64,000 bases of DNA from Oryzias latipes (lineage: Eukaryota > Chordata > Actinopteri > Beloniformes > Adrianichthyidae), in the NCBI RefSeq assembly GCF_002234675.1, contig NC_019862.2, forward strand, positions 23,680,160-23,744,159, written 5' to 3'. Below, piece by piece: positions 33,115-44,500 of this stretch. Below the pieces are notes generated by a model, which was not told the origin of the DNA, ran no database searches, and saw only the letters and a list, made by a program, of their open reading frames with translations. Position 1 is the stretch's first letter; each line of letters begins with the position of its first letter. A program made the translations under genes and the position numbers.

Positions 33115-33383
33115 GACCCCGATGTACTGGCTTTGTTTGTATCTTAAGGAAAAGTTAAGTTGTGAGGTGACCTGTCTAAAGGTTGGTGCTGCAAACTCTC
33201 GATTCAGCTCTTTTAAAGTTTCTGCTGAGTGTAATGAAGTCAGCTTTGGGCTGAGGGATCCTTAGTTAGGCGGGATAATGAGCCGCAAAAGACTGCTGTG
33301 GTTGGACTGAGCACTTCACTTAATGCGGGGGGGGGGGGGGGGGGGTAATGTTGCTGTCCAAGGTCCTTAACACGCCATGGCAA
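33115..33383. other. Unassigned spacer with a poly-G run
   Basis: Host-like DNA following the Harbinger target duplication, then 19 consecutive G (33327-33345). No gene is seen. Confidence 0.4.
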
Positions 33384-33600
33384 TACATGTTGCTTCATAC
33401 AACTGCTGTGGCCTGCGCTTTGGTCAGAGCGAAAGAAGCTCGCTGCAGAGTTGTAGACAAACTTATGGAAACTTGTGACATTTTCTGTCTTCAAGAGACA
33501 TTTATTTCTAAACAGGACCTGGAAAAATTGAACACCTTGAACTCTGACTTCCATGGCACATGGGGAGTCACACTCCACACTTCACATCGCACTGCTGATT
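33384..33600 (+). mobile_element. LINE endonuclease N-terminal fragment
   Basis: VASYNCCGLRFGQSER is readable at about 33390-33437. After a frameshift it continues RCRVVDKLMETCDIFCLQET and FISKQDLEKLN. This is the start of an apurinic-type endonuclease domain of a non-LTR element (the N-C-G and Q-E-T motifs). Only the first ~70 residues are present. Confidence 0.65.
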
Positions 33601-34139
33601 TATGTGCCTTTTTTCAATCCTTTTGTGTGTATGTATGCATATTTTTATATGACTTTTAATGCCAGATTTGAAATTTGTTGATAAGGTGTTGTTTAAAGCT
33701 TTAAAAATCACAACAAAATATTTAAAAAAAAAGTTTATAGTGGAAAAAAGCTGCTTTGAGTTTCTAGAGTTTTTATTGATTTGGCCAGATGTATTTACAC
33801 CGTGCATCCTTCAGGGCCTGGCAGTAGGCTTTTTGATGATCATGGTAGGCACACTTGTGAACGGTAAGTCTAGATCTTTTTAAATGGCATTCAAGAGCAC
33901 GACCAGGCAGCCGTTTCATTTGGAGTAATGCTGGTGTGCACCAGGGAGAAGAGCGATCAAAACTAACTTTGCATGTCCTAATAGAGGCATGGAGGTCGAA
34001 AACACTGCTCAGGTATCCATCCATTTCCATTTCCAGAAAGACATTTGCCGTTTAGGTCTCATTTTAGGTAGTAGAAACATAAGGTCCATGGAAACCAGCT
34101 TGTGGTCAGACACTCCCAGATCATAGACTTGTAGGTTGT

Positions 34140-34712
34140 TAAAACCCTTGTGCTATCTTAGATGACCCCACCCTTACATTGACGTGTTCTCCCTACCACG
34201 ACAAAGGTGGATATGTCACGAGGAGGGTGGCTCGAGAGCCGGTAGGACCCAGACGCAGAGACGGGAGGCAAACGGGTTCAGGATGTGGCGTGGCCAGAAA
34301 CATGGAAGCATGAGCGTGGCTAGAAACATGGAACATGGGATGAAGGGACGAAGACACATGAAGACGTCAATGGACCAGCACAAGAGGAAGGGAGAGACGA
34401 GACTTAAATACAGACAGGGCAGACAAGACACAGGTGAACATGATCAGAACAGATAGGGACAAGGAAGTAAAACTCAGGAACATGACAACACAGAACACCT
34501 TTCAAAATAAAACAGGAAACAGAACCAAACATGACAGACCAAGAAATAAATCAAAAACCAAGACAAAAGAAACCCAAACCATGACAGGATAAAGGTGAAG
34601 AGGATTACATGTAATCCATGGACACCAGTGAAGACCTTAAATCATTGAAGAAAAAAGGTTCAGTGCACTGTCTAGTGGGCACTGTCTAGTGGGTCTAGAT
34701 GACCCAACCCAA
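34140..34712. mobile_element. MITE (AACCCTTGTGCTATC family), right end lost, interrupted by a solo LTR
   Basis: Starts AACCCTTGTGCTATCTTAGA at about 34143. It continues after the solo LTR and ends near CTAGTGGGTCTAGATGACCC. A complete relative lies inverted at 58629-58841 with matching termini at both ends. A TTAA next to one end in each copy hints at a TTAA-targeting superfamily, but this is tentative. Confidence 0.65.
34214..34586 (-). mobile_element. Solo LTR (Gypsy-like)
   Basis: 373 bp starting TGTCACGAGGAGGGTGG and ending CCAAACCATGACA. It is flanked by a perfect 5-bp duplication GGATA (34209-34213, 34587-34591). No internal retroviral sequence is present, so it arose by LTR-LTR recombination. 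The minus orientation is inferred from a TATTTAAG promoter-like motif. Confidence 0.85.
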
Positions 34713-34960
34713 CTTTTTCCATGTACCAGTAGCTGTAACTTTGGGGGCAGGCTTCATTTAGCTCTGGGAGATCCCATGTACTGTGCCTAGTTTCAACCAG
34801 GCACATAAAGTCCTGTTTTTTTTTCCATCCAAAATATGATCATGGATAAGGAGGGTTTTATTTGATAGAGAGTGTGCATTGAATAATTCCATTTTGGCGT
34901 AAGACAGATCTGACGGTTGCTGTTGCTGTAAACTCCTTAGCACAGTGTAGTCCACTCCAT

Positions 34961-35657
34961 GCTCTCTATTCCGCCCAGAGCTTCTAGAAGAGGGGAGGGA
35001 CGTATGGGTGCTACGTCATGTATGTGCGCCAGTGTTCTGATGGTGTGGTAAGGGTGAAACAGGTGAGGCCAGGATAAAATAAAGTTATGCCATACCGTCT
35101 GGGCTTTGCATGTTTTTCAGGGATTTTTACAGCGCTCCCCTTTGACTATTAATCCTCCTGATGTGTCAGTACGCACTGGCTTCCCCTAAACTCCAGAATC
35201 AAATTCAAACTCCTCCTGTTCACCTTTAAGTCCCTCCATAACCTGGCTTCTCCTTTTCTTTCCAGCCACGAAAGAAAAGCCAAGACCTCCAGCCATGTCG
35301 CGTCAAGACCTCCAGCCACGCCGCACCAAGATCACCGGCCATGCCAAGACCTCCCTCTCGCCACAAACCACACCGGTAAATAAACCATTACTTACCTATC
35401 CACTTACCTGTGTGTTCCTTCCAGGTTCCAGCATCTGGATCCGTTTCGCATCAGAAACATGACACCTCCTTTTGTAATAGTAAAACTGTCCAACACAAAA
35501 GGCCCTCAGCTCTCATCTGTTAGCTCAGTTATTGGACAGAACAGGTAAAAAAAATACACAGGAATGGAGTTATGAGTTCACTTCCTCCCATTCCAGATAA
35601 TTAAACCCTTTTTGACTAACTTATCACTAAATAGTCTCATTCTGTCATGTTCTGTAT
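34961..35657. other. Mixed retroelement debris
   Basis: A short plus-strand LINE piece (RIKFKLLLFTFKSLHNLAS, about 35196-35255) is followed by an LTR-like R-U5 end (AAATAAACC to AGAAACATGACA, about 35370-35463). Otherwise unassigned DNA up to the start of duplicated unit B at about 35658. Confidence 0.4.
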
Positions 35658-35756
35658 GCTTTAGAGTTAATGTGTCTATTTTTTGTTTAGATTGCTTTGA
35701 ATAAAGCTTTTCCAAGTCCAAACCCAACACTTTCCTTTCCTGGGTTTCAGCAGTTA

Positions 35757-35883
35757 AGTTTCGATTCTGGAAAATAGAGACAAAGGTTTTTCCCAAGGGA
35801 AAGTGACGTCACTACTCAGCGAGCTTCGCATGACGAAGCACTCTCAGCTCCCAAAGCGCACAGACGGATGCGCGCATAAAAGG
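35757..35883 (+). promoter_or_regulatory. Promoter of IFIT copy B
   Basis: ISRE-like AGTTTCGATTCT (35757-35768), CRE TGACGTCA (35804-35811) and TATA-like CATAAAAGG (35875-35883), in the same order and nearly the same spacing as copy A. Retention of all three in both duplicates suggests function. Confidence 0.55.
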
Positions 35884-35962
35884 ATGCTGAAACTGAGGAG
35901 CTGGAGTGCCACTGAGAAGACGAGTTGTGAGGAAAAAGACTACGAAAGACAGGCAGATCGTC

Positions 35963-38294
35963 ATGAGGTAAACGATTTTTTTTAAATTTTATTTTAAATT
36001 TAGTTTTTGTTTTTCATTTATTTATTTTATCTTAAGGCTGATGTCATTTGGACGTATTTACTTGCGAACAGCACAAACGATGGAAATTAATGTTGGCCAA
36101 ACATGCTGCCAAGATGCGCATTGCTGCATTGCACGCACATATTTAAAGTGCTTCCAAGCTCCAAGGCTTAATGTTGTTGTTGGCAGCACATATTTAAAGT
36201 TAACTTAAAGTTAAAGTCTGATTAGTTGTCACGCGCCTTGGTGTGTAAAAGGTGTTGATCCATCCCCTGGAGGAGCGGGGAGCAGCAGAAACAGCCGCAC
36301 TTAGGAACCAGTTGGTCAGTGGCTTTAAATGACAACCTCCCAAAGTCTTCCTGTAGGAAAATCGACATTTTGCTAACATAATTACTGGCCATTCTCTTAA
36401 GGTTACCAAATGTATCTTAAAAACATGTATCATGAGGTTTTCCTCTGATGGATTCAATCCTGATCCAACAGTATTTGTCCTGGTCACTCCCAGAGAAAGC
36501 CTCAACATCTTCATCTCTGCTACCTCCAGCTCTGCTTCCTGTCTCTTTCTCAGTGTCTCTAAGCCAACAACATGACTGCTGTCACCATAGCAGCAGGTTG
36601 GAATGTTGTGGAGGAAGATTCCAGATTTGGAATGTGCAGTGGCAAACACAGAACATTCTATATGACTTTGGAAGGGTGGCAAAACATGGAAGACCATTCT
36701 AAATGAAAGGATCAAATATACATATTTGAAAAAGTTCCATTGTTGTAAATTATATTTGTTGTTATATTGTTATTATATATCGTTATTATATTGTTATATT
36801 GCCCCATGTAGCCCCGCCCCTGGGTATGTGACAAAGGAGTTTCAAAGGGAATGCAATGACAGGTGTGGAAGATTGTGATAACGCATCGGTCAAAATACAA
36901 AAAGTCTCCAAAGTAATCGTTTCTGTTTCTGTGACGTGTCTGAACATTTCTCTTTGTCTTATTGGTGTCTGTTCTTGTCCAGCAGTTCTTCTCGGACTCT
37001 GTCCAAACTGGAGGCCCTGGAGTGTCACTTCACCTGGGTCAAGGAAACCACCAGATCACAGCTGTTGCACATCAGGGTCCAGCTTGAGGACATTGGCACA
37101 GATGAGGGAAATTTTTGGTTGGGTTCCATTTACAACTTGTGGGGGTTTGTCCTCTACGAGCTAGGCTCTAGTAAAGAAGCCCATCAGTACTTCAGAAAGG
37201 CCACAGAAACCTTACAGCGGCTGAGGAAGGAAGATGAGGGTCCCTGGCTGATGGTGAACTATGGAAATCTAGCCTGGCTGCACCATCATCTTGGAGAAGA
37301 GGCAAAGAGTCAAGATTACTTGTCAAAGGTTGAAGCTCTCAAAAGTAAATTCCCATCTCCATCCCAGGATGAGCTCCACCCAGAGATCTACGCTGAGAAA
37401 GCTTGGACTCTGATGAAATTTGGTAAAAAAAACAAGCTGCTAGCTGCAGATTACTTTCAGAGATCCTTCAAGATGCAGCCAGACATGGTGCAGTGGCAGT
37501 CCAGCCGTGTGATTGCACTGGCCAGTGCTGCTAAGCACTGTGACACAGGCCTGAGTGATGACCTAATGCAGGAAATTAGAACAGCCCGAGAGCAGGATCC
37601 AGAGAATCTGTACGTGGCTGCTGTGGAGCTTAAGGAAAGAGGCAAAAAAGGAGAATCAGTGAAAAATGAGGCGGAGACGCTGGGTCAAAAGATCCTTCTG
37701 CAGCCTGTCAGCAGCTACAGTGGCCTGAAACCCCTCCTGATGCTGCACAGGGAGCTGGGCTCGCTGGATGAGGCCATCGTTCTGACTGAGGAGGCCTTGG
37801 AGCGGCATCCTGATGAGCGCTACCTGAAGAGATGTGCCTCTCTCTGCTGCAAATGGAAAGTCCTCATGTTTACTACTGATCGAGCAGACCAACGTACGAT
37901 TGAGAGAGCCATAAAGCTGCATGAGGAGGTCATTGATCTCTACCCAGACACATCATTTGTGAAGAGGGTTGATCTGGCATATGTTCAGGCAAAGTCGAGT
38001 CATGGCCGCGAGATAGCATACCAGATGTTCCAAGACCTGCTCGCAAGGAGAGACCTGGATTCTGAAGACAAACAGCTGCTATACTACAACTACGCCAGAT
38101 ACCTCTACTTCCACCGTCAGGACAGTAATGAGTCCATTCGGTATCACATGAAGTCAGCAGAGATTCAAGAGAGGAGTTTGTATGGGAAACTAAGCATCAA
38201 AGTGCTCCAAAAAATATGCGACAGAGGAAGGATCAGGATGTGCCCAGAAATCAGGAAGTTTCTGGAAAACCTGCCGGAAGATGATTCTGAATAA
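35963..38294 (+). CDS. IFIT: Interferon-induced protein with tetratricopeptide repeats, copy B
   Basis: Paralogue of the gene at 6572-8924. Exon 1 contributes ATGAG (35963-35967, donor GTAAAC). Exon 2 runs from 36983 after CTTGTCCAG to TAA at 38292-38294. The product is 438 aa, beginning MSSSSRTLSKLEALE, with CHFTW at residues 16-20 and the same series of TPR helices. It carries two extra codons compared with copy A (KFPSPSQDEL against KSPCQEEL). Substitutions cluster in loops and in the last 60 residues (for example ERSLYGK against NSTFYGK). The frame is intact. Together with its downstream DNA it defines duplicated unit B, next to intact PRPF38A, so this is probably the parental locus. The role (RNA binding, interferon effector) is inferred from the family. 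Confidence 0.9.
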
Positions 38295-41039
38295 GGTTTT
38301 ACCAACATAAGCTGATTTGATTGTTTAGTGTATTGATCCTGTAGAATAACTCTTCAACTCACATGAATTAATCCTTAATAAACATTTAACCAACAAAACT
38401 TTATTCTGATCATTTGAATTTATTAAACTCCTATTGTGTGGGTTTCATTTTTTTCTTACAGGCCACACAAAAGAAATTGTTTTGAACTCCCACTCCAATC
38501 ATCTTTTGATCTATTTTAAAGTGTTTCAGTGTTTTTTCTAATCATGCAGTTTTTTAGCCAAAATGTAAAAGAATTAAAGCCGCAAGCAGTGTTGTATGGC
38601 CCGCAGGCACACCCCGCCCCCTACGCCTAGCCCTAAGCACTCGCTGCCCACTTCTACGCAGCACCGCCCACATTTTATCAAGGCTTTTATCAAACCTGCA
38701 TATGATAATTATGCTAACTATGCTAGTTGTGCTAATGTTGCTAAAAGTGCTAGCATTGAGATCCGCATTATCAACTCACTCAGAAAAACACATTGCTCCA
38801 TTGGCAAGAGGTACATGTCATAAGTTGATAACATAAAATCCACTTTTTTTCAAAATGGCAGCTTTTCTAATGATTTTATCACTATAGCAACCATTTTATT
38901 TTATAATCGCCTCGGGATAACAATCAGATCAACATCATTTTCAGATGAATTGGAAAAAGTAAACTTTTGAATTTCCTTAGCAACAGAGGTTTATTGCTCA
39001 CCACGCCCACATTCCTTATATGTCCGTATCCAGTGTTTTTCATTGTGTTCAGTTCCAGCCATGGATGCATGCATTTCCTTTTTTACAGTATTCCATTGAA
39101 AATCATTAGCTATAACAGTGCGCCACATTTACTAGCTCACCATGTGCACGGCGTTCAAAATCTACAAATTTTAATTGCAACATTTTTGCCACAGTAGCTT
39201 GCCATTGATGCCCAAGAAGTTATGAGACGATCGCTAAAAATCTCAACAAGTTTACGTTTGTATCCGGTAGTAAAGGTCCTTTTTCTGAAAAATTCAAGAT
39301 GGCTGCCTTTTCCCTGAAGTCAAAGTTCGACGAAACTCCAGGGTTGATCACTAGCGACTTGTGCGTGAAAATTACTTGAAAAAAGTTATTTTTCCGGTAT
39401 TGTTTAAAAATGCAAATATCTCATGATAATAATTCAGAGGAGCTGAACTTGCTGAGGAGACCTGGGCCCAATGCTGGAGGGGGGCTGATGGACAGTTGTC
39501 TCACCACCCGGGGACAGTCCACCAGCTGTCCCCCATTTACCCTCTTCCTCATATAATCACTTACTAGGGTGATGGGGGGGTGGTCAGCCTGCGATATACC
39601 TTGGGGAGAGGAGTCACTTTGCAATGGCCCCCCTACCTTGGTTATCGTATGTGAACAGGCCCCCCCTCCTCTCGGTTTTAACTGCACCGTAGACATTTAG
39701 GACCCTTGGTAGGGGTGGCGCTTGGGCATCACTGCCAGCAAGCAGCAGATGTCCTTTCGACGTCCTACCCGCGAATTTTAACTGCAACCTCTAGCACACA
39801 CACCCATGGTCCCCTCAATAATATACCCCCAACACACATACACAAACACGCTCATAAACACACACACATTATACAAAGAAGATGGGACCTCAGACCATCT
39901 GTCCCCTACCCCATCCCTGGTAGGGGGTACCGGGCCCTTGGCAACGGCGGCCGTGTTCCTTGGGTGCTGGCTTCTTGGGCCTGGCAGCCGTCTCTCCACG
40001 CGAAATCACAGATTATAGCACAAAATGGACGCCAAAACGTAGGTTGTGTCGCCAACCCATAATGATTGCAAAAATACGTTCGTATATCCCCGACAATGTT
40101 ATATCGCTTTCGTTAGTAGATTCTAAAAAAAATGATTCAGCACTTTGTTTTGCGACAGTTTTTGGTTTACCACGCCTACATTTAATTTATTGATCTTGTC
40201 GTACGTTACATTGCTTTGTTCAGCGTGGGCCAGGGAATCGAGGACGAGGAAAACTAAGACGTCTGCAAGTGGATGGATCAGAGCAGGGAGCTGGTGGCCC
40301 ACCCAGAATATTTTCTACATCCCACATACTCTTTTTCAAACAAAATTTTTCTGTCCTCTCCTAATTCACCACAATTTGAATAAAGCTAAACTCAGAAATG
40401 CAATTTTAAGCTTAATATGTCCATCATCAGAAAAATGCATGTAAAATACCAAAAATAAAATTTTCATCAGAGTGGGTCTTTACTGGTCCAGAACTTTGAT
40501 CGATCAATAAAATTGAGTTGCAAGATCTTATTTATTTTCTTTGAACAAAGTAAAAATAATTGGATAAGTATAATATTAACATTTTGTAGATTTTTTTAAC
40601 CTTCTTTCTACTAAAAACTTTCAAAATAAGATGGCCACATGAGAGTGTAAACCGACAAAATGGAGATCTTTAATTGAAAAACAAACATATGAACAAAGAG
40701 TTCAATACAGCGGAATTCAATTACATAAATGACTTCTCCGAAATTTATTATAAGCTTTTATTTACTGTCACAACAGAAAGCGGTAAATGTGTCACATGTC
40801 TGGGGTCTAAAATCTCAGCTGAACCAAACTTTAGAGCAGATTTAAGAGGACAGTTGAGAAGTTTAAAGGATAAAAAAAAAAACAAAAAAGGAATTCAGTT
40901 GTTTCCTCTTCGACTCTTCTTGTGGCTCTTTTTTGAACTCCTACCAGATGAAAGAAAGCAAAAGTTTTTGGTTTATTAGCAATCTGGGACAACCCTTCAA
41001 AGAAAAAGGTTCACAATCAGAAATCCACAGCAGCAGCTC
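38295..41039. repeat. Intergenic DNA between IFIT copy B and PRPF38A
   Basis: The polyadenylation signal AATAAACATTTAACCAACAA lies near 38380. A dispersed fish repeat (GCCGCAAGCAGTGTTGTATG and AAAATGGCAGC words, about 38570-40108) aligns with 9170-9935 of unit A. An extra segment, about 39421-40005, is missing from unit A and looks inserted, but its class is unknown (runs of ACACAC, no clear ends). The repeat with GTCCATCATCAGAAAAATG follows at 40250-40510. From 40250 to the PRPF38A stop the DNA matches unit A 12430-13123 and 23321-23413. Confidence 0.55.
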
Positions 41040-41493
41040 TCACCTCTCAGGAGACTTGCTGTGGGGACGGTGTTTGTGGCTCCGGTGATGACCTGCCAGA
41101 CAATAACAATTTTTTTTTTTAAAAACCACAGTTTTACTTACGAAAAAGTTTTGGTTGTTGTCGTTAAGTGTATTATAGGTATCTTCTCCAGAACGCCACA
41201 TACCGGGAGATTTGGAGCGGTGGCGTCTGTCTCTGGACCGGCTGCGATGTCGACGTGGACTTTTGCTGCGATGGCGGTCTCTCCGAGGTGACGGGCTTTT
41301 CAACAAAATAAGGAAACACAAATTTAAAAGCAAAGTATTTATTTATAAAAAAGTCATTTCAACTCAATCCAGTAAAGCTTTACCTTCGTCTCTTTGGAGA
41401 TCTGCTTCGCCTGTGACACAAAAAAGTTGGTATTGATAACTTGTAAAAAAAAAAAAACAAATGTATATGTGTAAACACACACACATATACATA

Positions 41494-41558
<65 letters not shown>

Positions 41559-44500
41559 CAACACACACAGTGCACAGCATAAACGAACACACCCCCTTTA
41601 AAAAGTATCGGTGCTAATTTAATCAGTAGCTCAATGAACAAAAAATCTCCAAACTTTTCACAAGATTACACTTTATTGAACACTTCTTAACATAACATGA
41701 AATTAAGGTTAATGATAAAACTTAGATCACATCATTTTCACTTTAACTTAAATTCGTTGAAGCAAAAAATGAATACACCCTGCAACAAAATCTACTCCAT
41801 CTAGTATTTTGTATGACCACCATGATTTTTAAGGACAGCACCAAGTCTTCTAGGTCAGATTTTTTTCAACCTTTTCTGAGCCACGGCACACTTTAACCTT
41901 AAAAAAAATCCCGCGGCACACCAGCATCCAAAAATTAAAAAAAACAAGATGAAACTCATAGTCTGTATTGATCTACAGCCCCTCCACAATCTCACATGCA
42001 TTTTTGAGATAATTGTTGCAGAAAAAGCTGGAAACTGCAGCTGTTTTTTTTCTAAAAGATGCAATAAAAGTTAAGTTAGAAGATTTAAAAACAGTTTGAT
42101 GTGTGTTCGTTGGTTTCAAGACGTTTAACAACAGATCTCCTTGTGCGCTGTCACTCTCACAACCCAATGCATCATGGGAGATGTAGTGCATAAAACGGCT
42201 GGAGATCGCGTCTCTGAGCCTCATTGTTTTGTTCACTTGTTCCACGGTCTGATACCAGATTCTGTGGAAAGCTACACCGCTAAAGACGAGCTTTAGCTGG
42301 TATTTTTGTTAGAACTGAGCGACTTTACGAGCTAAATCGGGACAAGGAAGTGAAGACTTTAACCACTTCTGATTGGTCAGACTGATGACATGTGATTAAG
42401 CCCCCCAAGAATGATTGGTGGAGACAGTTAAAGGGGCGGGACTTTTCCAAAATACAGCCGAAGCTGCAGCTGAATCGCGGTACTGTACCGTCATTCTTAT
42501 CAATATGTCTTTAATAAAATAAAATAAACGCAAAGAAAAAGTATTTTACGATCTTTTATATTATTAACTCCTCAGAGTTTTATCAGGGCCTGTTTGGATG
42601 AACAGAGAGCTGAAATCCTGGAGATGGGAAATGTTTTTAGATCAGTTAATGAGGGGAATTTCCCACGGCACACTTGACCATCTTCCACGGCACACTAGTG
42701 TGCCGCAGCACACTGGTTGAAAAACACTGTTCTAGGTATTTCATGAACAACTTGGTGACATATTTCAACGTGTATCTTTTTCCATTCTTCAAGAAGAACC
42801 TCTTTTACAGCCTGGATGCTGGATGGAGAGTGATGCTCAACTTGTTCTTCAGAATTCCTTACTTGGGTTCAGATCAGGAGACATCCTTGACCAGCGTTCA
42901 AAACCGGTTGTCCGAGACAACCAGATTTCAAGGAGGACAACCAAAATGAACCTGATGGTTGTCCGTGTGACAACCTGGTCTTTTATTCAACATTTTGGTA
43001 TTTTTCGACTATTTTTCAAGTTTCACGGGTTAGTTTTTGGTAACCTCTGAATTGAGACGTATGCAGCTAATTCTTTCCACCGACAAACGAAGTGCATGCA
43101 TCATGCTAACGAATCCTTTCTGTTTCTACATGTGCACTTTTCAATAAAGATTTTTCAAATAGAAGTGTTGAACAACAGTACCTGGCGCGACCGCTAGAGG
43201 TCTCCAAAAACACGCAAAAAGATTTAAAACACATTCATAAACACTATAACTTTCACTCATAACAGAACAGACTGACATGAGCTGGAAAAAAAAACTTTTT
43301 CCATGGGATTGATATAATATTCTAAATTTTTTACAACAGTTTTGGTATTTTATATTCTTTAAGGAACAATTATCAAAAACCAAAGAAAAAAATAACCAAT
43401 ATATTTAAATCTGTGTAAAGATACTAGTTATAAAGATATTGGTTTCAAGTTTTTGGCAATACTTTGTGTAACCAGATGCTTCAGTATTTAGTAAAATGTT
43501 TGTTTTTAATTTTAAAGAGTTTTTTAAATGTCCATCATAAGAGGCAGTTAATATTAGATGTATAGAAGAAATAAAGATGTAAGTACTGACATCTGAGTAG
43601 GTTTAGTTGCTGTTGAATTCATTGGTATCGAAGGAAAACCAAAAATTGGGGAGGACAACCAAGTTTACTTGCCTCGGACAACCATTTTTTCCCCCTTATT
43701 TCTAACACTGTTGGCCATCCAATCACCTTCACCCTGTTCTTCCGAAATGCAGCAGTAGCTTCAGGAGTGTGTTTTGGATCATTGTTGTGTTGGAAAAGTG
43801 CTCCTTGACCAAGTGCATAAAGTGATGGCAGCATCTTCTCCTTTAGTATAGAGCAGTACATTGTTGAGTTCATGATGCCATCAATGAAATGCAGCTCCCC
43901 GACACCAGCAGCCCCACATCAGCACACTGCCACCACCATGTTTCACTGTAGGCACCATGCATTTTTCTTTGAAATTCTCACTTCAGCAACACCATAGTTT
44001 TAAAACCATTAGTTCCAAAAAGGGGGATCTTTGTCTCATCACTTCAGAGTATTGAGGCCTTTATCTTTTTTAGCTAATTCTAGACGTGCTTTTTTGTGCA
44101 CGGGCTTTGGGAAAGGCTTCTTTCGTGGACAATAACCATGCGTGCCATTCCTCTGCAGCGTGCGCCGGATGGTGTCACGGGAAACGGTCACTCCAGTTTG
44201 GCGTTCTACTGCTTTAGCTAACTGCAGTGAACTACAGTGGCGATTTTCTTCAACCTTTCTCATCAGAAGACGCTCCTGTTCAGATGTTAGCTTCTGTTGA
44301 CGGCCTGGACGTCTCTGTAAGATGGTTGCACTTCCATCTTTCTTAAATTTTTAGATTACGATCCAAAAAGCCCTTCCCATTTCATGCTGTCTCCGATAGC
44401 TACCCATGGAAAAGAAATGTCACAATATCTGAGAAAGGACAGGCTTTTCTTTGGTTAAATGCTCTTTTCTAGCCACCTCTGTGCTGTACACGTCTTAAAT

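Larger units (their letters stand above)
33640..34960 (-). mobile_element. LINE (L2/Rex1-like) fragment on the minus strand, split by a MITE
   Basis: Two blocks of one minus-strand LINE flank an insertion at 34140-34712. The right block (34960-34713) reads AKMELFNAHSLSNKTLLIHD, the start of the endonuclease. The left block reads VYDLGVSDHKLVSMDLMFLL (about 34135-34070), the end of the endonuclease with its S-D-H motif, then SSPWCTPALLQMK and KAYCQALKDARCKYI down to about 33770. Frames are interrupted, so it is dead. Confidence 0.65.
41780..44340 (-). pseudogene. Tc1-type transposase remnant
   Basis: Minus-strand coding runs from about 44340. The HTH region reads LQRRPGRQQKLTSEQERLLM and then RQTGVTVSRDTIRRTLQRNG (Tc3-type HTH). 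The catalytic region follows in pieces: SDETKIPLFGTNG, FHGAY/WWWQCADVG, HFSNTTMIQNTLLK. The DLNP-type block is cut by the hAT at 42894 and the C-terminal part by the hAT at 41856. Multiple stops and frameshifts make it inactive. Confidence 0.75.

Noticed and set aside
34184-34456. 90-codon plus-strand frame
   Set aside because: Lies across the MITE and solo LTR. No protein family is visible.
41354-41641. V-C-V-Y-I-Y frame
   Set aside because: Produced by the CA/TA microsatellite and PRPF38A exon 7 in the wrong context.
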